From Oscillatoria sp. FACHB-1407 (GTDB taxonomy: Bacteria; Cyanobacteriota; Cyanobacteriia; Elainellales; Elainellaceae): a DNA stretch of 64,000 nt. The position numbers and the translations under genes were made by a program. Shown here piece by piece: positions 34,796 to 44,080 of this stretch. Within the stretch, counting starts at the first letter, position 1; each line of letters opens with the position of its first letter. Below the pieces are notes generated by a model. The model searched no databases, was not told the DNA's origin, and saw only the letters and a list, made by a program, of their open reading frames with translations. The stretch is taken from contig NZ_JACJSA010000006.1 of NCBI RefSeq assembly GCF_014697545.1, positions 1 through 64,000 on the forward strand. The letters are read 5' to 3'.

Positions 34796-36151
34796 TTAGC
34801 TGCGCTGCGGCGAGGCGAGGTTCCGGAATAACGTAAACTGCGGTTCAAACAGCATCTTCACTGTCCCAACAGGACCATTCCGGTGCTTGGTAATAATGAT
34901 TTCCGCAATGCCCCGATCCGGTGTATCCGGATTATAGTAATCATCCCGGTACAACATAATAATGACGTCAGCGTCCTGCTCGATACTTCCTGATTCCCGC
35001 AGATCAGACATCATAGGACGCTTGTTTGTACGCGACTCTACACCCCGACTCAACTGAGACAACGCAATCACAGGTACATTTAACTCACGCGCCAATCCCT
35101 TCAAGGCACGAGTAATACGCGATAACTCCTGAACCCGGTTTTCGCTGCCACCATTCTCCATTAGCTGTAAGTAGTCAATTAGAATCAGTCCCAACGCACC
35201 ACCCTGCTCGGCCTGAAGGCGACGGGCTTTCGAGCGCATTTCATTGACGGAAATATTAGGTGTATCGTCGATAAAGACTGGCAGTTGCGACAAGATACTA
35301 ATCGCATGTCCCAGGGGCTCCCACTCATTCTGGTTGATCCGCCCGGAACGTAGTCGCCCACTCTCAATTTTGACTTCGCTTGACAACAGACGATAGACCA
35401 GTTGCTCCTTTGACATCTCCAAGCTAAAGACGGCTACAGGCAATTTGTGAAAAGCAGCGATATTGCGAGCGATGTTGAGCACAAAACTGGTTTTTCCCAT
35501 GGATGGACGACCTGCTGCGATGATGAGGTCAGATCGTTGAAACCCTTGTGTCATCGCATCCAGATCATAGAACCCGCAGGAAATCCCCGGCAGCACCATC
35601 CCCAGGGAACGGCTTTCAATATCTGAGAAGGTTGAAGTCAGAATATCAGCGGTTGCCACCAGGCTTTGCTGAGGACGAACCTGAGTAATGCTAAAAATCT
35701 TTTGCTCTGATTGGTCTAAAACCTTTTCGAGAGGAGAGTTCGTTTCATACCCCAGTTGCACCACCTCATTGCCCACCTGGATCAACTTGCGGCGCAGAAA
35801 CTTATCCATCACCAGTTGAGCATATTGGTCGATGTTGACCGCACTAACCGTGCGATCGACCAATTGAGCCAGGCGACTCTGTCCTCCAATCTTGTCCAAC
35901 GCCCCATTGTCGTACAGACGACTGGTAATGCTCATCAGGTCAGTGGGTCTACCCTGGGCATGAAGAGCCAGAGCTGTTCGATAAATCTCTTGGTGAGCAC
36001 TGATGTAAAATGCTTCAGGGCGCAGCAACTCTGCGACTCGACCAATTGCCTCTGGATCTAGCAAAATCCCCCCCAAAATAGCCTCTTCAGCGTCAACGTT
36101 CTGAGGTGGGAGGCGATCGCTATAGACTTGAAAATTGAGTTCTTGAACCAT
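34796..36151 (-). CDS. dnaB: Replicative DNA helicase DnaB
   Basis: Hexameric helicase that unwinds DNA at the replication fork. The N-terminal domain (~10-115, PPQNVDAEEAILGGILLDPEAI) and RecA-type motor are complete: Walker A GRPSMGKTSF (~214-223), Walker B LILIDYLQLM (~323-332), and H4 RGVESRTNKRPMMSDLRESGSIEQDADVI. Length 451 is that of an uninterrupted DnaB; no intein is present, although cyanobacterial dnaB often carries one. rplI lies 524 bp upstream in the same direction, a gene order conserved in cyanobacteria. Confidence 0.97.
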   Translation of the reverse strand: MVQELNFQVYSDRLPPQNVDAEEAILGGILLDPEAIGRVAELLRPEAFYISAHQEIYRTALALHAQGRPTDLMSITSRLYDNGALDKIGGQSRLAQLVDRTVSAVNIDQYAQLVMDKFLRRKLIQVGNEVVQLGYETNSPLEKVLDQSEQKIFSITQVRPQQSLVATADILTSTFSDIESRSLGMVLPGISCGFYDLDAMTQGFQRSDLIIAAGRPSMGKTSFVLNIARNIAAFHKLPVAVFSLEMSKEQLVYRLLSSEVKIESGRLRSGRINQNEWEPLGHAISILSQLPVFIDDTPNISVNEMRSKARRLQAEQGGALGLILIDYLQLMENGGSENRVQELSRITRALKGLARELNVPVIALSQLSRGVESRTNKRPMMSDLRESGSIEQDADVIIMLYRDDYYNPDTPDRGIAEIIITKHRNGPVGTVKMLFEPQFTLFRNLASPQRS

Positions 36152-36431
36152 GGCAGGTAGGTCTGAGCAGGATAAACGCAGTCAAAGCAGCATCTTTTGA
36201 AACTCTAAGATACCAAGATATAGCGGTATGCACCAGAAGAGATGCCTTACTACTCTACTGGTAGTGCTACAGGATTTCGATCAGCAGCTATACAAAACTC
36301 AATAATTGAGTGGCAGGCGATCGGTTGCTCAATCTTCAACCCTCACATCTTATGTTGCGCTACCAGAATGAGGACGGGGTGTAGGTAGTGAAACGTTACA
36401 GCAAGATCATCAATCCCACAGGACTTCGGGT

Positions 36432-36469
36432 TTGACATGAATCTTGAGAAAATAGTATACATGTACTAT
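36432..36469 (+). promoter_or_regulatory. Orphan sigma-70-type promoter with LexA-like inverted repeat
   Basis: TTGACA-N18-TATACA on the plus strand. The inverted repeat ATAGTA-TACATG-TACTAT covers the -10 box and fits the cyanobacterial LexA consensus RGTACNNNDGTWCB at all but one position (AGTATACATGTACT). Confidence 0.45.
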
Positions 36470-36576
36470 GTTAACGGATCTCAGCGAGATTTATTGCTCT
36501 TTAGCAAATCTTTGTCTGGTGCAGTTAAGACAGTCATGAGAAGGGGGCGTCCGGTCATCTAAATCTGCCTGATGCG

Positions 36577-36614
36577 AAAAAAGGCGAAAGACAAATTTAA
36601 TCGCCTTTCGCCTT
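36577..36614 (-). terminator. Rho-independent terminator of rplI
   Basis: Minus strand: nine-bp stem AGGCGAAAG / CTTTCGCCT with a 14-base loop, followed by TTTTTTC. On the plus strand the same hairpin could stop a rightward transcript, but its T tract is interrupted. Confidence 0.85.
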
Positions 36615-36675
36615 CATATCTTTATTCAAAGTTGATCCCCAGAATAGGATAAAACCCCAAATCGAGGGCGATCGC

Positions 36676-37137
36676 CTATTTCAATGCTACTACTTGAACA
36701 TCAACAGTCGCAGTCACTTCGGGGTGCAGCTTGATATCAACCTTGTAGGAGCCAAGCTTGTGGATGTCGGGGACAGTGACGCCGCGTCGATCAATCTCAT
36801 GTCCAGTTACATTGGCAATGATCTCTACAACTTCGCGGTCGGTCACCGTACCAAAAATGGCATCATTTTCACCAACCTGCTTAGAAATGCTGAAGCGACC
36901 CGCTTTTTCCAATGCCGCTTTAACGGTTTCAGCCTCACGCTTTTGCTCCAGCAACCGTTGCCGTTCTTCTTCCCGCCGCCGCTCTACTTGCTTCAAGATG
37001 CCAGGTGTGGTGTGGACGGCTAATCCTTGAGGAAGGAGATAATTGCGGGCATAACCAGGAGCTACCTCGACCAAATCTCCTGCTCTGCCAAGCTTACTAA
37101 TGTCTTTACTCAGAACCAATTGAACACGTTTTGCCAT
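36676..37137 (-). CDS. rplI: 50S ribosomal protein L9
   Basis: Two-domain L9 of the large ribosomal subunit. N-terminal globule [40 protein letters not shown], a long connecting helix (~42-75, [33 protein letters not shown]), and the C-terminal domain ([24 protein letters not shown]). 153 residues is normal. ATG 37137 is preferred to 37149 because L9 begins MAKR. Terminator follows at 36577. Confidence 0.96.
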   Translation of the reverse strand: MAKRVQLVLSKDISKLGRAGDLVEVAPGYARNYLLPQGLAVHTTPGILKQVERRREEERQRLLEQKREAETVKAALEKAGRFSISKQVGENDAIFGTVTDREVVEIIANVTGHEIDRRGVTVPDIHKLGSYKVDIKLHPEVTATVDVQVVALK

Positions 37138-37307
37138 GAGCTGACTCAATAACCCAATAAATAGCTAGTACTGATCCCCGTGCGATTCCCCAAACGGGAA
37201 CCCTGGTCAGCAGAATAATGCCAGACACATAATAATAGCGAATGGAAGAGGACGAACGCAACCCAAAATCGATTTTAAGGCAGTTTTTAATGCAGACTCA
37301 AAGACGG

Positions 37308-38081
37308 CTAAAACTGATCCTTCTTTCCGCGCAACCGAGCAAATGTCTGTACCGGATCGGCACTCTTCATCGCAGTTTGTAAGGTGGGCTGATCCCACCG
37401 AAGGAAGGGATTTGTTTTCTTTTCAACCCCCAGCAACGAGGGAACCGTCGGCTCACCGTGCGATCGCCGTTCTTTCACTTCAGCAAATCGCACATTCAAG
37501 TCGGGGTTGTCTGGGTCAACCGTCAACGCAAATTCCAAATTCTTTAAGGTATATTCATGGGCACACCAAACTCTGGTTTGGTCAGGCAATGTCCGCAATT
37601 TGTTCAACGATGTCACCATTTGCTGGGGGGTGCCCTCAAACAATCGTCCGCATCCCCCAGCAAATAATGTGTCTCCACAAAATAACTCGCCCATCCCATC
37701 AACAGTTTCAGGTGGAAAGTAGTAGGCGATGTGTGCTCTGGTATGACCGGGAACAAAGAAAATCTCGGCAGTGCAATCGCCAAATGCGACATGATCACCC
37801 TCCTTTAATAAAACTGTTTGTCCCGGGATTCGTCCCCAGTCTTCTGCGCCTCCGTACACCACTGCCTCAGGAAATTCTCGGATTAATTGGGTGTTTCCCC
37901 CGACATGGTCACCGTGGTGATGGGTATTAAAAATTGCAGTTAAGCGAGAGTCAGTTTTCTTTAGCCATTGCAAAACAGGTTGAGCCTCAGCCGGATCAAC
38001 GACTGCTACTGTGCGATCGCCCCGATTCTGCAACACATAAATGTAATTGTCCGATAAAGCCGGAAGTTGATGAATATCCAT
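37308..38081 (-). CDS. gloB: Hydroxyacylglutathione hydrolase (glyoxalase II)
   Basis: Metallo-beta-lactamase-fold enzyme that hydrolyses S-lactoylglutathione in methylglyoxal detoxification. The [11 protein letters not shown] metal motif (~54-64) and the second set HTRAHIAYY (~110), [16 protein letters not shown] and CAHEYTL identify GloB. 257 residues, the family length. I use ATG 38081 ([15 protein letters not shown]) rather than the frame start at 38123. Divergent from the small protein at 38240. Confidence 0.94.
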   Translation of the reverse strand: MDIHQLPALSDNYIYVLQNRGDRTVAVVDPAEAQPVLQWLKKTDSRLTAIFNTHHHGDHVGGNTQLIREFPEAVVYGGAEDWGRIPGQTVLLKEGDHVAFGDCTAEIFFVPGHTRAHIAYYFPPETVDGMGELFCGDTLFAGGCGRLFEGTPQQMVTSLNKLRTLPDQTRVWCAHEYTLKNLEFALTVDPDNPDLNVRFAEVKERRSHGEPTVPSLLGVEKKTNPFLRWDQPTLQTAMKSADPVQTFARLRGKKDQF

Positions 38082-38239
38082 AGGGCGTAGACATTGGTAT
38101 AGACAAGTACTTAAGTTAATCAACTCTTTATTATCGTCTTATCTAAGCTTTGCCTAAATCACCAGAGGGAGACAACACAATAGTATTAATAACCAGGCTC
38201 AGTGGGCTGGGTTGTCTATATGAATCAGGATGTAAACCT

Positions 38240-38446
38240 ATGGTATGGACTGTTTCGGGCAGATCAAGCTTAAATGTTGCGACTTTAGTTGACCAAATCA
38301 TTGCAAATGGCGCGATGAATCGTGAAGAACACTTACAACTAACCTCTGCCATTCTTGCTGATCACAAGATCACAGAAGAAGAGCGGCGTCAAATCAACCG
38401 AGTTTTTGATTACATCCAGAATGGACGGTTGAGATTAGTAGATTAA
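38240..38446 (+). CDS. Small conserved cyanobacterial protein
   Basis: A 68-residue protein (MVWTVSGRSSLNVATLVDQI followed by a helical LTSAILADHKITEEERRQINRVFDYIQNGRLRLVD). It is all soluble and highly charged. I recognise it as a cyanobacteria-restricted family of unknown function. AGGA 8-10 bases before ATG 38240 supports this start; the upstream frame to 38150 is rejected. It may bind a regulator or be a chaperone-like factor, but there is no evidence here. Confidence 0.7.
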   Translation: MVWTVSGRSSLNVATLVDQIIANGAMNREEHLQLTSAILADHKITEEERRQINRVFDYIQNGRLRLVD

Positions 38447-39239
38447 ATGTACTGATATCTTGATGCTGATTTAGTTTGCATGATCCAACCTGGTGTGTAG
38501 CAACTGTCAAGACAGGTGAAACAGGGGGGGTGGTGGCTTCGTCTCCAGATAAGAGTACTCAACCTCTGCACCCCGTCCAAATCAACCCTTCAGTTGCTAT
38601 AAAAGTCCATTGCAGGATTGCTAATCTGAACTGCAATTTGCCCACCAGGCTACACAACATTCAGGCTACACAATATTGATTAAGAATTGGCTTCAAACCC
38701 GTTTATTCCAATCCTTAGATAAGCTAGTGCAGCCTAACCTAAGGCAGTTTAAGTTGCCAGCAAGTGGGTTATGTCCCCGTTGGCAACCTTATTTGCAGTT
38801 AAGCTGAGCAGCATCTAGGAACACAGTCATACCTATGTCCAGTCAAGAGCGACTTTCACCTTTTACCAGCATCATGCGGCAGCTTAAACAGAATGTGGGG
38901 CGTACTTCTCCGGGGGTACGCTTTTACAACAGGTTGATCATAGCTTCACCGCATTAAGGGTAAGGGCTGCATAGTATGCAAGCATGGCGAAGCGGGGGTT
39001 ATGAAGTTATTCTGGATGTCAACAGGAAAATTAGAGCTATTTTCTGATTTAGATTAGACTAAGCAGGAAGATGGTGCCCATACGCAAAACACGTTGTATT
39101 GAAGCTTGTAGTATTTCTAGGCTAAAAATTCTGATTCCAACCTTAAGTCAATGGTCTGCTCAGACTAATTTAGATTTCTATGCTGCGGTGTACCTGAAAC
39201 TAGCCTCGACTCTAAAAGGTTCTTGTTGGGAAAGATTGC
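38447..39239. other. Long intergenic region before the ABC exporter
   Basis: About 790 bases. Contains a D3 repeat (38499-38598), a hairpin GTTGCCA/TGGCAAC (~38753-38786), a second hairpin GCGTAC/GTACGC followed by TTTT near 38909-38934, and a doubtful 40-codon frame (38835-38957). The promoter of the ABC gene should lie near the right end. Confidence 0.5.
38499..38598 (+). repeat. Hairpin repeat family D3, second complete copy
   Basis: 100 bp bounded by AGCAACTG (38499-38506) and CAGTTGCT (38591-38598), internal sequence with CTCTGCACCCCGTCCAAATCA similar to the copy at 29186. Confidence 0.8.
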
Positions 39240-41315
39240 ATGTCTGATAACCGATTGTTGCTCAAATTTGCTAAGCCCTACCCTGGTCACATCTTCTTAA
39301 CCATTGTGCTGGGGTTTTCAGGAGCATTGTTTAACGGTGTCAGCACCACCTTGATTGCTCCGATTATCTTGAATCTTTCTGGTCAAGATTTTCAGCTAGA
39401 TGGCTTTCCACCCATTATCAAAGGGCTGCTCGCACCGTTTAATAATATGTCTGAGCAGCTTCGCCCTTTAGCCATGGTGGGAGCCATTCTTCTAGCGATT
39501 CTCCTAAAAAACGTGACAGGGTATTTGAGCACACTCTCCTCTAGCTCCCTAAAACGGGCGTTGGCTCGTGATTTACGGGAAGCCGGACTACGGCTTTTAC
39601 TCAGGGTTGATTTAGATTACTACTCCAGAATGCAAGTGGGGGATTTGATTCATCGGTTAGGTACAGAGGTGAATCGTACGGCTGCATCCATCGGCTTGAT
39701 GATTCGGATGCTAATGACATCAATCACAATTCTGGTTTTTGTAGGGATCCTGATCGCCATTTCCTGGCAACTGACTATCGCATCAACAGTCTTACTCTCT
39801 ATTGTTGCCTTATTTAATCAGTCCATTATTGCTCGGGCTAAACAATTTGGAAAAGCTCTTTCCGAATCTTCTAGAGAATATTCAGTCAGTGTCCTGGAAG
39901 TTTTAAGTGGAATTCGTCTGGTTAAAGCGACGGGGAATGAGGACAAGGAATACAAACATGTTCAAGCTTTGATTCGGGAGCGAGAAAAGCTTGAGTTTCA
40001 ATCTCAGATGAATGCTGAAATTATTACTCCTCTGAACGAATTAACAGGCACTTGTATCATCATCTTTATTCTGCTTTTTAGTCGTGCTATTTTCAGCAGC
40101 CAAATTGAAGCAATGTCAACCATCTTGTTGACTTACCTGCTGGTTTTATTCCGATTGCTTCCTTTTGTTTCACAACTGAATAATGCCCGTAGCACTTTTG
40201 CGAATGCTTCTGCCAGTGTGGCAATGGTGAATGACTTCTTGAACGTTCACAATAAGCCATTTATGGAGAATGGCTCTCTTGAATTTACTCATCTCAAGAA
40301 AGAAATTTGCCTGAATGACCTCCAGTTCTCCTATCCAGGGCACCCAGACCTCGTTCTAAAAGGGATTAGTCTCACCATACCTCGTGGTACGACTCTGGCA
40401 CTCGTCGGATCGTCGGGAGCCGGGAAGTCAACCCTGGCTGATCTCCTTCCTCGCTTCTATGATCCAACGTCTGGCTCAATCACGATCGACGATATTGATC
40501 TGCGAGATTTTGATGTCCGTAGCTTAAGACGGTCGATGGGAATTGTCAGTCAGGATACGTTTTTGTTTAACGACACGATCCGCAACAACATCGCTTACGC
40601 TCGACCTGATGCCACTGAAGATGAAATTATTGATGCTGCCAAGTTGGCGAACGCTTACGAGTTTATTGTGCGCTTGCCAGATGGATTAAATACGGTAATC
40701 GGCGATCGCGGGGTGATGTTATCAGGAGGTCAACGTCAACGATTGGCGATCGCTCGCGCATTGCTGCAAGATCCTGAGATTCTGATCTTAGATGAAGCAA
40801 CGAGTGCTCTAGATACGGTTTCGGAGCGATTAGTTCAACAAGCGATCGAGCACTTAAGTCTCAACCGGACTACTGTTGTGATTGCTCATCGTTTGTCAAC
40901 AGTGCAAAAAGCAAACCAGATTGCAGTCTTAGATAAGGGGCTTGTGGTTGAAGTTGGAACGCATAGCGAGTTGCTGCAAAAGGATGGGCAATATGCCCGT
41001 CTGTACTCGATGCAATTCTCGGAAAGCACGAAGAAGGTGATTCAGACAACTCGCAATGAAACTTTAATGAAATTGTCGTATGAGATTCGGACTCGCCTCA
41101 ATTCGACTTTAGGGTCACTGCGATTGTTGGCAGATGGTATGACCGAAACCCCTGAAGAGCAAACCGAATTAACCGAGGAAGCTTACGTCTCGGCAGCCAG
41201 CTTGCTTAAGACGTTAGAAATGGTTGAAGGGGCGGCTAGAAACGGCTCTTTGGATGAAGACAGTATGGAAAATACGTCGAAGCTCCACGTCGAAAACGCA
41301 AATCAAACCGTCTAG
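39240..41315 (+). CDS. ABC exporter (MsbA/HepA-like) with a histidine-less HisKA-like tail
   Basis: A 691-residue half-transporter: N-terminal exporter membrane domain with six helices (~15-315), then an ATPase domain with Walker A GSSGAGKST (~390-398), Q-loop VSQDTF (~436-441), signature LSGGQRQ (~494-500), Walker B ILILDEATSALD and the H-loop AHRLST (549-554). The last ~96 residues are extra. They read RNETLMKLSYEIRTRLNSTLG (~605-625), SLRLLADGMTETPEEQ and YVSAASLLKTLEMVE, which strongly resembles the DHp/HisKA helix pair of cyanobacterial histidine kinases, but the phosphoacceptor His is Tyr614 (LSYEIRT rather than LSHEIRT). Probably exports a lipid-linked or polysaccharide substrate made by the glycosyltransferases downstream (inference). 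Confidence 0.9.
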   Translation: MSDNRLLLKFAKPYPGHIFLTIVLGFSGALFNGVSTTLIAPIILNLSGQDFQLDGFPPIIKGLLAPFNNMSEQLRPLAMVGAILLAILLKNVTGYLSTLSSSSLKRALARDLREAGLRLLLRVDLDYYSRMQVGDLIHRLGTEVNRTAASIGLMIRMLMTSITILVFVGILIAISWQLTIASTVLLSIVALFNQSIIARAKQFGKALSESSREYSVSVLEVLSGIRLVKATGNEDKEYKHVQALIREREKLEFQSQMNAEIITPLNELTGTCIIIFILLFSRAIFSSQIEAMSTILLTYLLVLFRLLPFVSQLNNARSTFANASASVAMVNDFLNVHNKPFMENGSLEFTHLKKEICLNDLQFSYPGHPDLVLKGISLTIPRGTTLALVGSSGAGKSTLADLLPRFYDPTSGSITIDDIDLRDFDVRSLRRSMGIVSQDTFLFNDTIRNNIAYARPDATEDEIIDAAKLANAYEFIVRLPDGLNTVIGDRGVMLSGGQRQRLAIARALLQDPEILILDEATSALDTVSERLVQQAIEHLSLNRTTVVIAHRLSTVQKANQIAVLDKGLVVEVGTHSELLQKDGQYARLYSMQFSESTKKVIQTTRNETLMKLSYEIRTRLNSTLGSLRLLADGMTETPEEQTELTEEAYVSAASLLKTLEMVEGAARNGSLDEDSMENTSKLHVENANQTV

Positions 41316-41961
41316 GTTGTGATTTCTAGGCTGTTTGGGCAAGCCGTTTTGGGTTAGACATATCCCCGTTGAGTAGGGATTTAGTACCGCTAAGCTGGTG
41401 TAGGGTTCTACGGCTTGCTCCATTCAAGTTGATGATGACGGGGTTTAGGGAAGAGTAAACTTGACGGCTATGTCCTAGCTACTGTCCTACCTGTCTCGGC
41501 AGTTGCCGTAGGCTGTGGCTTTACAAAAGTGTAAAACTTAAATGAAGGGTTAATCTGCTATTGAACATCCCAAAAATGGAGGAGTATGATTTGAGGTGGC
41601 AAAGGCTTGAGGAATGAGATTGGAGCTATAGCTAGCGTAGTTTTATGAACGATATGAACTTCTAAATAATTAGAACGTTGCAAATGGGTAATTTTACAAA
41701 GCGGCTTTTACAAAGTATTTACTAGAACTCTACTGATTTTCAATTGATTCCCAGGTAAATTATCTAGCGATCGCGATTGTGTATCTAATGCAAGCCTTAA
41801 ACAAGGATAGATAAAAATCAAGTGACTTTAGTACGAGCGAGTTATTAGTAAATCTGTAATTTTGTATTCTCTTTCTTTAGGTTAGCTGACCATCAATAAA
41901 ATTTTAGTTATAAGTCTTTAAGAGCGACTCTGACTGGAGATGTTGCTGAGCGAGATGCAGA
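41316..41961. other. Intergenic region between the ABC exporter and GT10 genes
   Basis: About 650 bases without a gene. First half is moderately GC-rich with short inverted stretches (GTAGGGTTCTAC at ~41400); the second half is AT-rich and must include the promoter of the glycosyltransferase group. Confidence 0.5.
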
Positions 41962-42960
41962 GTGAGTGCGAATAGTATGGATCAGAAAATCGTTGGCATG
42001 ATTAGCAGTTACAACGACTTGAATCCAAGCCCACGGGACTGGATGTGGCATCAAACCCCTCAACCTTTTGGAGTTTGGAAGGATATTCAAGTTGTGGCAA
42101 ATGCTCCAGAGCCAGACTTCATATTGATGTATAACTTCACCCAATTTCCTGGTCGAAAATCTCGCAACAAAAATTGGTTCTTGAATAGATTCAAAGGCAA
42201 AATGACTGCTGAGCAGGAAGAACAAAAATTTCAGGAGAGCCTGCGTAATGTTCCGAAAGAAAGAGTGATTTTTGCCTTACGAGAACCACCTTTTGTCGAG
42301 AAGGAAAAACGTAGAATTAAAGACTATCGGCTAGCAGAAAAGTATTGTGAATATGTTTCTGGGCCTGATGATTTTGCGCCCATTTCTGAACCCATGTCTG
42401 CTATCTGGTATCATCCCAACTCTTTTCGCGATTTGAACGAGATGGGAGCACCGGAGAAAGTTAGTCCTTGCAGTTGGATTACATCGGGAATCGACCGCAC
42501 CGCTAATCACCAGAATCGCTTGAGCTTCATCAAACTTTTACGAGAAAGCGGGCTAGAATTTGACCTGTATGGTCGGGGGCTACCAGATTGGGCAAAGGGT
42601 AACGGTCAATTGTTGAGTAAATGGAACGCGATGGCTCCGTATTACTACAACCTGGCGATCGAAAACTTTGCTGAGAATGATTGGTATGTGAGTGAGAAGC
42701 TGTGGGATTCCCTGCTGGCTTGGTGTCTACCTATCTATTACGGCGGTTCAGCAGCCGATCGCCTATTGCCACCGGGTAGTTTTCTCAGGTTACCCAGTAT
42801 GGATGAGAAGGGGTTAGCCTATATCAAAGAGGTAATTGCTACTCCGGATGCGTGGTATGCAGCGAAAGATGCGATCGCCGAAGCCCGACAGATTATTTTG
42901 CACGAGTTGAATTTGCTGAATTGGTTATCCAAAACAGTTAAACAACTCTCCAGTTCTTAG
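41962..42960 (+). CDS. Glycosyltransferase family 10 (alpha-1,3-fucosyltransferase-like)
   Basis: Transfers a sugar, probably fucose, from GDP-sugar to a glycan. The C-terminal GT10 signature is clear: YYYNLAIENFAENDWYVSEKLWDSLL (~229-254) followed by AWCLPIYYGGSAADRLLPPGSFLRL. The N-terminal half (residues 1-150) is typical of bacterial GT10 enzymes and includes FALREPP. 332 residues if it starts at GTG 41962; ATG 41977 (MDQKIVGMIS) is an alternative with five fewer residues. Leads a group with two related GT8-like genes. A role in decorating exported surface polysaccharide is likely but not shown. Confidence 0.85.
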   Translation: MSANSMDQKIVGMISSYNDLNPSPRDWMWHQTPQPFGVWKDIQVVANAPEPDFILMYNFTQFPGRKSRNKNWFLNRFKGKMTAEQEEQKFQESLRNVPKERVIFALREPPFVEKEKRRIKDYRLAEKYCEYVSGPDDFAPISEPMSAIWYHPNSFRDLNEMGAPEKVSPCSWITSGIDRTANHQNRLSFIKLLRESGLEFDLYGRGLPDWAKGNGQLLSKWNAMAPYYYNLAIENFAENDWYVSEKLWDSLLAWCLPIYYGGSAADRLLPPGSFLRLPSMDEKGLAYIKEVIATPDAWYAAKDAIAEARQIILHELNLLNWLSKTVKQLSSS

Positions 42961-43059
42961 TTCAAGCGTACCGTTAACCCAAACATTGGAAGGATTTTTA
43001 TGACACACAGTGTTTGCACGGTTGCTAACCATATCGCTTAACTTGTTGAGGATGTTTTT

Positions 43060-44070
43060 ATGGTAGACGGTATTTACACGCTGGCGAATGACTACGTTTA
43101 TGACCAACTTGTGGCTCTGCTGAACAGTATTGAAGCCAACGCACCTGGTACACCAGTTTGTGTTATTGCCTATGACGATAATTTGGATCGAGTCAAAGCG
43201 GAGGTTGAAAAGCGAAAGGATGTGACTTTGATGTCTGACCCAACAATATTCGGATGTTGGGAAGACTTTTCAAGGCAGGTTTGGAGGACTCATCCCTACG
43301 CCACCCAAAAATGGCAACGTAGAAAAGGGGTTGAGGTTTACCGCTTAAATTGCAACCATCGCTATGCTGCATTTGATCCGGGGGCACCCTTTGACCGTTT
43401 CATCTATTTGGACGCAGATACATTGGTGCTCGGCTCACCAAAAGTGATATTTGATGCGTTAGACAATAACGATTTTGTTGTCTACGACTATCAATACACA
43501 GACCCATCACACATTTTTAATTTACAATCACCCAAACTATTAGAAATCTTCAGTCAGGAGCAAATTAATACACAAATTTTTTGTTCAGGATGTTTTGCCT
43601 CAAAACGGGGAATGTTTCCTCAAGAACAGCGAGATTGGATTGTTTCTAAATTGGCAGAGAATGAAGCGGAAGTGCTTTATCTCAACGCTCCAAATCAATC
43701 TGTTTTGAATTACATGGTGATGCGATCGGGCATCCCTGTCTGTAATTTGATCTTTGAACTTCCTGAGGATCAGCGTACAGGAAACGCTGTTACCTCAAAG
43801 CGTTTTGTGATGCGAGATAATACGCTTTACGAGGACGGAGAACGTCGTCTGACCTACATTCACTACATTGGGCTTAGCTCAAAGGCTTTCAACGAATTGT
43901 GTCAGGGTGTCAATCACGGGTTTCCTTATCGGGAGACTTTTCTCTATTATCGATACCTGCATGAGCCCGAAAAACGTCCAGTTCTGAAAGGAAAACCCAA
44001 ACCATTTGGTGCACCTCCCAGTTTGATGACACGAGCATTGCGAAAAGTTGGACTAGTAAAAGCAAAGTGA
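43060..44070 (+). CDS. GT8-like putative glycosyltransferase (paralogue 1)
   Basis: A 336-residue protein with a GT-A fold similar to glycogenin/GT8 proteins. N-terminal MVDGIYTLANDYVYDQLVALLNSIEANAPG, then the DxD-type metal motif in FIYLDADTLVLGSP (~112-125). The region after DxD is similar in order to the next gene (VVYDYQYTDPSHIFN... versus CCDYQHNGGIENVF). Similar proteins in filamentous cyanobacteria are described as the Npun_R2821/Npun_R2823 family. The C-terminal ~30 residues are basic. Substrate unknown. Starts about 100 bp after the GT10 gene. Confidence 0.75.
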   Translation: MVDGIYTLANDYVYDQLVALLNSIEANAPGTPVCVIAYDDNLDRVKAEVEKRKDVTLMSDPTIFGCWEDFSRQVWRTHPYATQKWQRRKGVEVYRLNCNHRYAAFDPGAPFDRFIYLDADTLVLGSPKVIFDALDNNDFVVYDYQYTDPSHIFNLQSPKLLEIFSQEQINTQIFCSGCFASKRGMFPQEQRDWIVSKLAENEAEVLYLNAPNQSVLNYMVMRSGIPVCNLIFELPEDQRTGNAVTSKRFVMRDNTLYEDGERRLTYIHYIGLSSKAFNELCQGVNHGFPYRETFLYYRYLHEPEKRPVLKGKPKPFGAPPSLMTRALRKVGLVKAK

Positions 44071-44080
44071 GGGGTTGAGT

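Larger units (their letters stand above)
36152..36675. other. dnaB-rplI spacer with a possible rightward small RNA
   Basis: 524 bases without a protein gene. It holds a strong promoter-like sequence pointing right (TTGACA 36432-36437, 18 bp, TATACA 36456-36461) overlapped by the inverted repeat ATAGTATACATGTACTAT (36452-36469), and the rplI terminator at 36577. A rightward transcript of ~140 nt from about 36470 to 36615 would be antisense to no coding gene; treated as a finding. Confidence 0.5.

Noticed and set aside
34796-36151. Intein in dnaB
   Set aside because: The protein is of normal length and all helicase motifs are continuous.
38835-38957. 40-codon open frame in the spacer before the ABC exporter
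   Set aside because: Weak ribosome binding site, no recognisable protein features; a hairpin with T run falls inside it. More likely non-coding.
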